This document shows positions 14,601 to 25,912 of a DNA stretch of 64,000 nucleotides, one piece after another. Position 1 is the first letter of the stretch, and every line of letters begins with the position of its first letter. The stretch covers positions 1,046,274 to 1,110,273 of the forward strand of contig WBMV01003161.1 in assembly GCA_013396655.1 (NCBI GenBank). The letters are read 5' to 3'. The notes beneath the pieces are model-generated. The model was not told where the DNA came from. It did not search any database and was given only the letters and a program-made list of their open reading frames with translations. The position numbers and the translations under genes are program-made. This DNA is from Campylorhamphus procurvoides (lineage: Eukaryota > Chordata > Aves > Passeriformes > Dendrocolaptidae).

Positions 14601-15231
14601 TAAATTTTTATTTTTTAATACAATTGTGTGGCTAGGGGGATGATGTGCACCAAGATGGATGCACTTCCTTGCTTTGTTAGACACGCAAAGAGCTGGTACC
14701 TAAAGACTTGGACCTGTTTTTCATCACAGCTCAGTGATGCACAAGCAGAACCTTTGTGCAAACCATTCCTTTGCATCCAAGAGGTAAGGAAGATTTGCTT
14801 CCACTGCATAGAGGAGAGTGACTCAAGATTGTTCCTGGTTTAGTTCTTCCCCTGAAATTATGAACCAATGACAATGAATGCAGAACAAGAATTTACCAAC
14901 ATACATGTGGCACACACAGAAAACCTGAGGGAAACTCAATAAGCCCAGTGAAGGAGGAAATTCACCCTGACACAAATTGGTTAAGGGCAAAGAGACAAAC
15001 TCTGCTGGTGGGGCTGCTCACACAATTTCTCCTTTAATACCTTCTGCTGTAGTACTTTTTGGGTCACATCAAAGAACAATACAGGATGACACTGACAATC
15101 CTTCTTACGTGTAAAAATTTCATTACTGAGTGTTAAAGGCATCATTCTGTATGAGAAACAGGAATTTACAGGGGTTGACTCTGTTTCTGTCCTGAGGAAA
15201 CACCTAAGGCTCTTCCTCACAGAGACTATAT
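5671..15231. other. Unique non-coding DNA, no gene seen
   Basis: About 9.6 kb of AT-rich sequence without recognisable coding content. Open frames stay under about 110 codons and lack domains or plausible splice borders. Low-complexity sites are a T-run at 10,671-10,681 and a C-run at 12,579-12,588. A block at about 5740-6130 is rich in POU/homeodomain-like words (a 12-bp palindrome ATGCATATGCAT at 5881 and an octamer ATTTGCAT at 5985), at a level chance could give. Confidence 0.75.
12579..12588. repeat. Poly-C run (10 bases)
   Basis: Ten consecutive C residues in a C-rich patch, giving a G-run on the other strand. It is an ordinary homopolymer tract and a likely site of length error. Confidence 0.9.
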
Positions 15232-15950
15232 TGGGTTTGTGTGGCTAGGTTTGGGTAGCAGAGAGGCCAAAGGGGTGGCTGCTGTGAGAAGCTGCCAGAA
15301 GCTTCCCCATGTCAGTGGATCCAATGCCAGCTGGTTCCAGGACAGACCCACCACCAGCAACAGTGGTAGGGCCCCTGGGATAACAGATTTAAGAAAGGGG
15401 GAAAAAAAACATGACAAATTGCCACCACAAAGAAGGTTAAGAAGAAGTAAGAGAAACAGCTCTGCAAACATCAAGGTCAGAAGGGTGGGGAGGAGCTGCT
15501 CCAGGCACTGGAGCACAGATTCCCCTGCAGTGATCCCATGGGAAGCCCCCACTGGTGCAGGGGAAGAGTGTGCAGAGTCCTGTCCTTGTGGGGGAAGGAG
15601 TGACAAGGTGTGAACTGACCTCAGCCCCCATTCCCTGTCCCGCTGTGCCACTGCACGGGAGCACAGAAAGAAAATCAGGAGTGAAGTTGAGCCTGAGAAG
15701 GGAGGAGTAAGGGGAAGGTGGGTTTGAGATTTGGTTTTATTTTTCATTGCCCTTCTCTGATTTGATTTGTAATAAACTAATTTCACCAAGTGGGGCTTGT
15801 TTTGCCCCTGATGGCAATTGGTGCTCTCCTTATCCTTATCTCAGCCCACAAGCCTTTTGATGCAGTTTCTCTCCCCTGTCCAACTGTGGAGGGGAGTGAG
15901 AGGGAGGCTTTGGTGGGCACCTGGAATCCAGTCAGGGCCAACCCACGGCA
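15232..15950 (+). mobile_element. Solo LTR of an ERVL-like endogenous retrovirus
   Basis: A 719-bp element starting TGGGTTTGTGTGGC and ending CAACCCACGGCA. I recognise several blocks of a common bird ERVL-like LTR: the start, the 'gagaagctgccagaagcttcccc' region, an 'atttaaga' TATA-like word (15,387-15,394) followed by a G/A-rich run, the R-region block with AATAAA at 15,771, and the 3' block with GGTGGGCACCTGG. No primer-binding site follows the 3' end and no retroviral genes flank it, so it is a solo LTR left after recombination. No 5-bp target duplication is evident, so the exact borders may be off by a few bases. Open frames of 124 codons (+) and 187 codons (-) inside it are by-products of its GC-rich composition, not genes. 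The family name is not assigned. Confidence 0.85.
15771..15776 (+). promoter_or_regulatory. LTR polyadenylation signal AATAAA
   Basis: A perfect AATAAA inside the solo LTR, just after TTTGATTTGT. It sits where this LTR family carries its R/U5 polyadenylation signal. The second copy of the family has the same signal at 37,296-37,301. It could end host transcripts running in the plus direction. Confidence 0.7.
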
Positions 15951-16003
15951 GTAACACTGAATACTCCTGCCAGAATTTGTTCTGAAGGCTGTAGAATCAT
16001 GTA
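15951..16003. other. Short unique spacer between LTR and gap
   Basis: A 53-bp stretch between the solo LTR and the run of N. It holds no primer-binding site and no retroviral internal sequence, which supports the solo-LTR reading. Confidence 0.6.
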
Positions 16004-16064
16004 NNNNNNNNNNNNNNNNNNNNNNNNNNNNNNNNNNNNNNNNNNNNNNNNNNNNNNNNNNNNN
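16004..16064. other. Assembly gap (61 N)
   Basis: The run of N is followed at once by seven G residues (16,065-16,071), so the missing piece probably includes a G-rich tract that sequencing did not resolve. The true length is unknown. Confidence 0.98.
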
Positions 16065-18699
16065 GGGGGGGAAGGTCAGCAGAACACTTTGTGTCAGCCC
16101 TGTAACTGCTTTGCATTCTAATTAGTTTTAAAATATTTCTTGTAAACACTTTTCTATTTCATTCTGCAAAATTTTCAGCACTAACTTTTATAGAGGTGCC
16201 TGCAGTCCATGTATTCTCTCACAGATCACAGCGAAACAAGTTTCAGTTTTCATCAATAAGAACTGCAGAGTTCCTTTTCCTATTGTAGTTACAGTGCTTG
16301 GATAGCCTGAGTTGGCTGAGGTGCATCCTCATCATTTCCATTTCAATTCACTGTGATACTCTTGCTTGTTTCCCAGGCTAAACTGCTGCACTCTGTCCTG
16401 TCTTAATTATGCAGTTGCCAGAGTCTGCCTCAGGAATGATTGCACCTTGGAAACCCAGCAGAACTACTCATGCACTTATTACACAAAAGAGTTCAGAGGT
16501 TTGAAAGGATGGCACTGCATTTCCAGGCCTCATGCAAAACCAGGCTGTCTCAAGTTATTTTGAATACACATGCATGGAATTGCAAAATGAGAATATGTAA
16601 TAAAACCCAGAGACGAAATTATCCTCTCAGTCCTTACACAAGCAAAATGAATTAGAGCTGTGTTTGACTTATAGAAGTAAATTTACATAAAATTTAACCC
16701 AAAATTCACATGGAAGATAAGCAGTACCCCAGACCTAACCAGGAAAGGTTGCCAACAATGCATCAAGAGTTTTAAACAGGAGCCATTTCCTTCAGCTGAT
16801 TTCTTTTTCAACCTAGAAAAAGGAACTGCTTATCAGATGCTGAAACCTTCAGCAGAAGAGAATCTATCGTTCTCTTCTCATTACTGTGGTGCACATGAAA
16901 AGTACCTTCCCCTGACTTCAGTGCAGTCAGATGACTACAGACTAGAAAAAGGAAAAACAGTCCCTATGTTTTATTAAACACTTTAAAAATTGATACAAAA
17001 AGTGCTCCAGTAACAAGAGCTGACAGCTTTGATTAACATAGTTACATTTCCTTGCTATCCCTGCATCACAGCCACTGTAATTTAAAAAAAAAAAAATAAA
17101 ACTTTCATAAAGTTCAGGAAACTTCTAAGAAACACCAATTTGTAAATTTAAAGCAAAAAGAACCTAAAACCTTACTCCCCACAAGTCATGCCACATGAAG
17201 TGGAAGGGTCTCTACCTGGGAAGAAGCCATTCCAAGTATTGTGCAATTAAACCTCATTAAGTTCTCAAGAAGGTGTTTTGAGTCACCTCACAACATCCAG
17301 ACAGGAAAAGCAGTGTGAGCTCTGCCTCAGACCATCCCCACTCTGAATCCACAACAAACAGACAAGTGCAAGGAAACACAAAATATCATTCCCCACTGTA
17401 GTTTGTTTTCCTTAGGAGGCTCCCGACAGAAAGAGCATCCCCAGCAGTCCCGTGTGACATGAAACAAGGTTTCTCGTGTGGTAACAGTGTCATCTTGCCC
17501 TAAGTCATTCGGCCCATTTTAATCGCATTTTCTGTTGCTATTTCTCTTTTTTTCCTCCCTTTTTTTTATTAAAGTAGGCAAGAGCAAACAGCTTTAAAAT
17601 CCTATTACCTCGTCTCAGTCAACTGTTTGCCGATGTAACAATGTAGTATAGTAGTGTATATTAAAGTTCAAAAGTTAGACTTCAAAGCAAAACCTACTGA
17701 GGGGAATTATTTATAAACCATAAATCAAGCTGGAAAAAAATCAGTGGTAAGGGTTTCTGGTGGACTGCTGGGGCAGAGGGGCACAACAGGATACACCATC
17801 ATTTAAATGCTTTAAAATTTATATTTTAACTTTTAAACTGTGTTCAATGCAAATGAAATTACTCCTTTCATGTATAAACGAATACTGGCTGTGACAGAAC
17901 CACTCGTTGAGTCCAGCTGCCAGGGCATGTGGACAGGTACGTGATTCCAGACTGGAAACATTCTGCTTTGGAGGGCAGAAATCTCCTTTATTACTTAATG
18001 ACAACTATTACTAGTGCCATCCATTTAGTAGGATTACTGCCAGGCTCACCAACATACTGACCATGTGCACCTTGGTCTACTGTCCACGGCATCTTGGCAG
18101 CCCCAGAACACAACCCAGAGTTGGTTTTCCTGGGCTCTTCTGGAAGCAATTTGGGAGAGAATTGTTAACAAAAAATACCACCGGAAAGACCAGAAAACCT
18201 TATGCAAAAACTGAAAAGGCTAAGGGACACCCTACAAACTGGGATGGTTTGAAGTTGGTTTTTTTTAGATTTTATGCTCAAACTGACTTGGGGTTATGGT
18301 ACTCTTATAATTTATGCTTGTGCCTTGGATGTAGCTATTAACTGAACATGTCACTGACCTCGGCAGGGTGACAGGGGTGATCATTTCCCAAGGATGAATT
18401 GCTCTTGAGCAGTTCTTTATTATCAGGCAGGCCTATGATTTCTTTCAAACACTAGCCATGCCTCTATCTATTCCTCTGGTTTGTTTATCTCAATAAAGCA
18501 AGTCTATGTCATTACTAAAGAAGATGCTAGAAATCTAGTTTATTTCCAGCTCGGTGTGTTTCAGAGTACAGATTATCTTCTTGTGCTTTCTTGAAAGAGA
18601 CTTGTATGAACATTAATGAGAACTATTGGATTCACAATGCTTTTGAAAATTGCATTCAAGTCAGAGGAGCATGTAGGAGGTTTAATCACAGGGTTTTGA

Positions 18700-18714
18700 T
18701 TTTTTTTTTTTTTT
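18700..18714. repeat. Poly-T run (15 bases)
   Basis: Fifteen T residues. No AATAAA-type signal or recognisable retrocopy adjoins it, so it is listed only as a homopolymer. Confidence 0.9.
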
Positions 18715-20071
18715 AAGTCTGGCCCAAAAATGAAAGTATTAAGTAATCAAACCCACCTTATTCCATGCCTAGAAAACTGACATGGCAAACCTTATCAACT
18801 GCAAGATCTTTCATAATCAGGCAAAACTTGGTTTTGGCGCCAATTTACCTCTGAATGCCTAAAAATGGGAAAAATCTTCCTGCAGAAACTTGGGATGACA
18901 GAGGAAGAGAGGAGTTCCCAACATTACAGCTGCAATTTGTCACTTTATGATCCTCTGAGGACCACTGATCTTTGAACAAAAACACAGACCAAAAATATCA
19001 ACAACAAAACAACCTCTTCTCATCTTCAGTACTAACTAAAGAAATGCCCACGTAGCTCCTTTAGCAACTTCCATCTCAGCCTGGTGTGACAGTATTTGCT
19101 TTGCTCTTTCCTGTCCATCAGCCACAGTCCTTTTATTCAGTATCACTGCTAAAGGCGAAGTTTCTGAGCTCCAGACCTGTCACTGACATTGTGTGTCTCT
19201 TCCCACCTGTTCTGTCTATATATTTAAAAATATTGCCAGGGTGGTTGACACAAGCTGTTTACAAACCTACATCCCTCCAACACTGAAAAGTCCCCTCCTG
19301 CATTTTAGCACAAATTAATTCTGCTACTCTATTCAGAGTGATCTCACGTAGAGCAAATGCTCCTCCTACCACAGAAATGGGTAACACTGGTTCTTCTGTA
19401 CACCTCAGGCTGGAAATATTGGCCAAAATTTATCTATTACCATCTCTTCTGAGAAGTGAATCTGCTTTTAACCATCTCAATGATTTTACTCATTTTCTTC
19501 CCTTCTATTTAGCAAAAGGAAGGGGAAGGAATACCTTGCATTAGTCTTGAAATTTTAGTATGCAGGTTACTCAATCATATGCAAATATTTCATAATATAT
19601 TGATACACTCCCCTCAAAGTTCACTCATCTCAAAGGGGCTGAGACAAAAGGTTCTCAGGAACCAATAACTGGTGCCAAGTATTTCCAGTTCTTAGCATTC
19701 AAACTAGAACACTACAATGGAGAAAGACTTTTTCTGATGATCATTTACTTAATGATCTTTACCCAAAGAGCTCTCCATGGACTCATCACCTATTTCAAAG
19801 CAAAGCTCCACACATTCAGACCTCTCCTCTCCATAGGACAAATTCCCCATTCCCAGAGTTTTTATCCTGGATCCATACATTTCAGCACTCCAGCCAGGGT
19901 ACTGCCTGACTACATCTTTGTTCTGCCAACAAGATCAAACTCCCACAGCTCTGCACAAGCTTCCTGTTTGTGCAGTTTTCTTCCTTCAGAAACAGAAGGA
20001 ATAGGCTTCAGCTACACAAAGAACAAGACCATTAACCTGTCTGCATTTCACTAATTCGTATTTTTGAGATT

Positions 20072-20084
20072 GGGCGGGGGGGGG
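20072..20084. repeat. G-rich run (GGGC then nine G)
   Basis: A G-run on the plus strand. With only two G-tracts it does not meet the usual four-tract G-quadruplex pattern. Confidence 0.85.
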
Positions 20085-23000
20085 AGCAATATTGAATACT
20101 CTGTGGCACTTTCAGAAAACTTTATGGATGCTAGATTTAAACCTACAGGATAAACACTTTGGAAAATGAGAGCAAGTTAAAGATTAAAAAGAATTCTAGA
20201 ACATTTACTTTCAGGGGTTCCTTTCATCCACATTATAATGTCAAGCCCATTCTCTGGAACTGAAGTTAAACCTCACAGATTTGCTGAGCAGCACAAGAAG
20301 AAATATGAAACTATTTCAATATTGGAATACTTCAATTAATAAACATTTAATGTTGATAATTTCTGGCATGCCCATTTCAAACTTCTAATTCAAAGACTCA
20401 TTTTCTTAAAGATGGCCTAATACAAGACAGCTTTGATGAAAGTCAAAAAGCTCTGACTTTCCTAGTGGTCATCTCTATTTCCAGACCAAATCCTCAAAAA
20501 TAAATTAGACAAAACTGCCTTTGATGTCTGCTGAGGGAAAGGCAAGTTTTGTATGAATAATTAGTGCAGGCCCAACAACAGAGGCCCTGGAAGGAGTCAG
20601 TCCTCAGAAAAAGCAGTTTCTAAGCTCTCCAGAGGGCAGAACTGCCAGACTACATGTCTTTCAAATATAAGCTTCATATTCCCTTGGAAACCAAGTGCAA
20701 AACAACCTTACAATGGTAATGAAATGCTGAGATAGAATAACAAGTAGTCAGATGTAGCTAATATTAATCTTTCTTCTATGTCAACTGTGGTCTCTCTGCT
20801 CTAAGACAGTGCTTCCCAATTCCTTTTGCTTAAATACAAACACCAGGGCCTTTTTTGCAAAGTGAAAAATCAATATTGTACAAGCACCCGAGGCCTAAGC
20901 AGTTAATACTTACCTTCAGCTAAAAACACACAAACCTCCCACCTCACCCCAAACCCTCTTCAAACAGTGGGACTGTGTGCATATTTTATCATTTAGTCAT
21001 GGAAGACTTCCCAAAGTGTGGGTGAAAATTTTGCCCTCCACTACAGTCTGTGTGGAAATTAGGAAAAGATGCAATATGAGGAGACCTGCACTTCTGGAAA
21101 CAAAAATACCAACACAAAAATAATTATATAACAACAAAGTCTAATTTGCTTTGGGAAATCCTTGGTTTACCAAGTAAACAACCGAAGGTGAGGTGCTAGT
21201 TTTGCTAAGAGAAAGATGTGAGGACACATGTTATAGCATTAAAAACAATCTAGATTAAATTCATTCACTACTAACCATTTTCCTTGGTTAATACAGGCAC
21301 TCTGAGTCCACAGCTAGAGCAGATCAAAAGAAATTGCAGTGTCTGTTCCCACAGAAGTAGACATGAAGCCTAATAAGTCTAATCACGAGACTGAATTGGA
21401 TAAACTTGCTGTTGACCAGTCAGTCCCCTTTCCCTGATTCCTCTTAATGTCTGACTTTTCAAATCTTAGCAAAAAGACTTGTAGGTTCATGTGACTTAAC
21501 AGACAGTGCACGTTTCAACAGCAACAATCTTCATCCTTCTTATTAGAGTAGAAAAAGCAGGGTCAAAAAACAAAGCTGTTTCAGTCAAGTTAACTAAATT
21601 CTGAGTCAACTGAAGTACAACTTCAACAGAATTAGATGTTAGAGTCTGTAAGAACCAAGAGCAAAGCAGGGACAGAGGTTTCAACATGGTGTTCACCTTC
21701 CCCTCAAACATACTTTTCATGTGAAGAAACTGAAATCCCCAGGCTACTGCAACTCTTCTCTAAGATGAAAAACAAGGAGAAAAAAATATTAGTAAATGAT
21801 CAAGGAGCAGGAATACAGAAAAAGAACTAAAATATCTGACACCATTCATTGCTGACACCATTGAGAGAGTGTGAACAGCAGAACCAAACTGATGGGAGAC
21901 ACTGGGGAAAGGACCATGAAGACCATGGGCCTGGACTTCTGCTGCATCTTCTCCCTGATGGAAGGCACTGTGGACATGGGCAGGACAAAACATTAATGCA
22001 AGCATCTAACTAATAGCCTGCAGCAGCTTAAAGCATAACATTTCAGATAACTGTTTGATTATTTTTGAAATCCCCAACCAAAAACATCACTGGGTAGAAA
22101 ACAAAGGAAAGGGAAAGCCTTAGATCTGAAAAGAAGTGATGGCATTTCCGAATAGTTAGAGCACAGGAGACATTAGCTAAGGCAAGCTGGCCTTGTCCCT
22201 CGAGTTGAAGCTGATGCACAGTGACTTGTTCTCCTCTTAGTTCCACTAACAGGTTATGTTGGTTTTTCTATGCTCTTTTTTCTAGCTATCAAAAGAGATC
22301 TGCAGGGAGCAGTACCCCATCAGACCTGCAAGCACTCATGGGTAATGCTAAAATTCCTGGATTCCTAGGAGCACACAACACAAGAAACAAACTATGCCTA
22401 TTTAAGACCAGGATAAGTGGAGCCTGAAATTGTTATAGGGTGCAACTGTTCAATCCAGAGACAAGAGGAGGGAGAGAAACACAGGTAGCCCAGAAAGGCT
22501 CTGTTTAACTTCAGGCACCTCATATTGAGTTATCAATGAAGTCACAGATGTGCAAGCAGCTGCATAATTGAGGTGCTCAGCTCCTTCTATTATTTAGGCT
22601 AGAAGCTTATTGTCAACACAGTGTAGTTCTAAAATAGTAAGATACTGAACCACTTAGTGGTAAAAGATGAAAAGGAAACTTGCTTGTTAGTAAATGACAG
22701 TTAGGATGAAAGAGCAATGATTGTGATCAACAGGGAATGACAGCAAATTTAATAAAAACAGGACAACAATGGGAATTTTGAGATTACAGTGAAAGGAATT
22801 TTTGCTTAAAGGCAGACAAAAACACATTCAAAGAGATGATTTAACACTTATTTTCAAGAGACAGTCAACACATCTGAACTTCATCTTTACAGCTTCAATA
22901 TTTTTTACCATAGTTAGCAATAAATATTTCCTTGTCCACAAAAGGAGATGCAATCAGTGGTCCTTTCCCCTGACAAGATAACATCTCTCAGTACCAATTA

Positions 23001-23679
23001 TATTGATTATCTGATGCCAGTTACCTTTGCAGAACAAAGCCTTGGCCATGAATGCACAATTGTCACCTCTCCATCATGGTTTATTATGTGCCAAGACAAT
23101 GATGGAACTGGGGGAGGGAGCTTTCTGGTGCCAGCCTTTCAGGTATATTTAACTACCACCCAGCTTCTCCTAAAAAACACACAGTGACTGGATAATGAAA
23201 CCTCATGCTATGTTTGCTGACTGGCTGTTTTTCAGGGCCCACTTCCATTCTCCTTCTCCTGCAAAAGCAGGGATAAAATCCAGCTTACATGACTAAACTG
23301 CTGAACTGCAGCACTGTCAGGAACACCATCCTCTATGACAGCAAAGTTCTTCATAAAAGAGATGTAGGAAAAATGAGCTTTGATAAATCACCATTTCCAG
23401 ACCTAATTATTTTACAGCCAGAACGAACATGAAACAATGCTTCTGGTGCAAGAGAAAAAGCAACCTTCCACTGCATCTCTTCCTCCTTCTTCTATTTGCC
23501 CACTATAAAGTCACCAAAACCACTCCAAAACCCAGAATACCTTCACCATCAGCTTAGTGCAGCGTCCTGAAGAAGGGAGATGCCTGGGCCAAAACCTACA
23601 CAGCACTATCCTCCAGGTGTGTTCCACTAGGAGAAATCTCCATAAACTAACTATAACCAATGTCAACAAATAAATTCAG

Positions 23680-23930
23680 CAGCAACATAGGGTATATGCA
23701 AATGATGTTTGTAATTAACCACTTGTTCTGAAATTACTAATATAATTTCATTTTGTAGATTCATTAATAGCAAATTAAACCAATTATTTTTATTGCTGTA
23801 CCATAGTTTGTACTGTGTGCATTATGCAGCTAAATAGCATTGATAAAACTACTACAGTGCTATGCAGAATGTAATTAGTATCTCATTTTGCATATGCAAT
23901 TGCCACAATACTATAATAAAGAATTAACTG
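23680..23930. promoter_or_regulatory. Candidate conserved non-coding element
   Basis: An AT-rich, CpG-free block densely set with words bound by POU and homeodomain factors. It has the octamer ATGCAAAT (23,696-23,703), TAATTA at 23,712, CATTAATAG near 23,763, GTAATTAG near 23,871 and the 12-bp palindrome TTGCATATGCAA (23,888-23,899). Its texture resembles developmental enhancers. AT-rich DNA produces such words by chance, so without cross-species conservation this remains a guess. Confidence 0.25.
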
Positions 23931-25752
23931 ATAAACAAGATTCAGGCTACAACCATTTGCCCTCTTTCCAATCATTATATTTCATAATGAAATGGCATTG
24001 TTCAATTCAGCCTCTAAATATCTTAACAGAGAATAATGAACCTGAGATGTTCTGGAAAACAGACTCAGGAATGCTGTGTTGATAACAGCCCTGTGTTCCC
24101 ATGACAAGAATAAACTGGTAAAGTCTAGGACATAAAAAGAATTCATTGTATGATAAGACAAACATCATGCTTATGCTATATTAAGTTTGCTCATTCTCCT
24201 CTCTGTGCACATGCCTTCTTTTCAATGCATCATAGTTGAGTATTTGGGCTTTACTTCCTTATTCCACAAAGTCATAAAGCAGAGAAAACCAAGACTGAAC
24301 TGTACTGCAAAATGACTCACTCCTGAATTCCTGCTTTCTATTCTTCTAATTGAGTCTAATAAAGTTTGCCTGTGGGCACTGAACACAAGTCAGAATACCA
24401 TGAAACGCTCAGGCTTGCAGAGAATTGGTAGTTCACCACAATTTCATTTTCCTCACAAAAAAGAACAGCACAGATTAGCAGGGAGAGCCCTGGAGATACC
24501 CCCAGCCCCAAGTGCTTTGAGAATGACTTCTTGGAAAAACAAGCTACAATATACTGAGGGCTGGCAGCACAAGGCACAAAATAGAAAAGGTTACTCAAAC
24601 CATACCCTCTACAAAACAGCACCACATGAATTCTGCTGTCTTTAAAAACGATTTCTTTTTCCTTAAACCAGTACTATATCAATACTTGCTTGGCTTTCAT
24701 TTCCACCATGCAGGAATCACTGAAGTTTTAGGCCAAGCTCCCTTCCTGCTGCAGCAAAGGCATCATTTTATAGTGGCTATGCCTTTCTTTTCATTCTTTC
24801 TGTTAATGTTTGGGATAATATTTTACAGAAGTATGCTACTTCTTGAGGTGTATTCATCTTACCAAGTGACATGCTTTCAATGCTTTATCCTTCTGTTTCC
24901 CTCTCCTCTAGAAGCAAATTATCTAAACAATGTGTAGAGGGGAAAAGATGGGTCACTGAAAAACATCCCAGAATGGCTCAAAGACCTCAAGTGCAAACAA
25001 TTTTGCTACATTACTTCAAATCAAAGTCCTCAACTGTCACAGTCTGATCTCTATCAGGATTTGGAAAAGCACTGAACAAACACTTGAATATTTTCCTCAT
25101 GGTACCTAACCATGCTGTTAAATTGGAGCTAACAACTGCTGTGGGTAAGTGCCATCTATCCATGTTCTTCACTTCACAGGCACAGCATTTCTTTAAACTA
25201 TAAACATAAACATGACAGAAAAGGACACTCCCATTTCCAGAATAAACCACTTGGCATTAAAAGCAAAAGCTTCTGTCACTGCTCAAGAAAGAAACTGAGT
25301 GGCAGAGACAAAAATCAAGCCGGGAACTACGGCCCAACAGCTACCTTTGGTTACAGTTCAAATTCCTTATTTTGTCATTAAACAAACTAGAACTCCTCAA
25401 GATTTAATTAATCCAAGGTTTTCCAACTTGAATAGCTGCACATAAAGACTAGCTTGTCAAAATCTTTAACCTGCCGCTAAAAATTAAAGAGCACTACAGA
25501 AAAAGCAGAAGAGTCACTAATTCACTGCGATACAGTGAGAGATCACCCTCTGCTCTTGTGGTAGCAGCACTTTTTAAATAAGGCTCTCATTAAAACTCCC
25601 AAAGCACTGCTGTTCCACGAGTCTTACATGCAGGGGACAGACTTGAGAAGACTCCTTCCCAAAAAATTGAGGGTTTTTTTAGACCTGAAGTTCACCAGTA
25701 ACACACTGAGAAAAAAGCAATGCCACCACATTGCAAGTTTTTCTCATCTTGA

Positions 25753-25912
25753 AAACACTTTACAATATTAAGCTGGCATCATTATCCCTTTTTTATTGAA
25801 CAAGGCACAAAAGGATAAGTAACGTGGCAAATGTCTTAACAGTGAAAAAGCTGGAGACAGAATTTAGATATGACACCCTGCTCCTTATCCTCCTTGCAAG
25901 GCTACACAGCTT
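25753..25912 (-). repeat. Ancient MIR-like (CORE-type) SINE fragment
   Basis: Read on the plus strand, the blocks match the reverse complement of MIR in order. They are a 'cactttacaatatt' tail box, a 'catcattatccctttttt' box, 'aaggcacaaaaggataagtaac', a central 'gtggcaaatgtcttaac' box, then 'ctggagacagaatttag' and 'caccctgctc', and finally a 'gctacacagct'-type word. The element therefore runs on the minus strand and covers most of the core plus the 3' tail. It is diverged throughout, as an amniote-age insertion would be. The call is by eye against a remembered consensus. Confidence 0.65.

Larger units (their letters stand above)
16065..25752. other. Unique non-coding DNA, no gene seen
   Basis: About 9.7 kb with no supportable exon. 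Homopolymer tracts are an A-run at 17,084-17,096, a T-run at 18,700-18,714 and a nine-G run at 20,076-20,084 next to GGGC. Open frames such as those near 19.74-20.05 kb and 22.95-23.19 kb lack domains and splice borders. The block at about 23.68-23.93 kb is described separately. Confidence 0.75.

Noticed and set aside
15226..15789. 187-codon open frame (minus) and 124-codon frame (plus)
   Set aside because: Both lie almost wholly inside the ERVL-like solo LTR, a non-coding element, and overlap each other on opposite strands.
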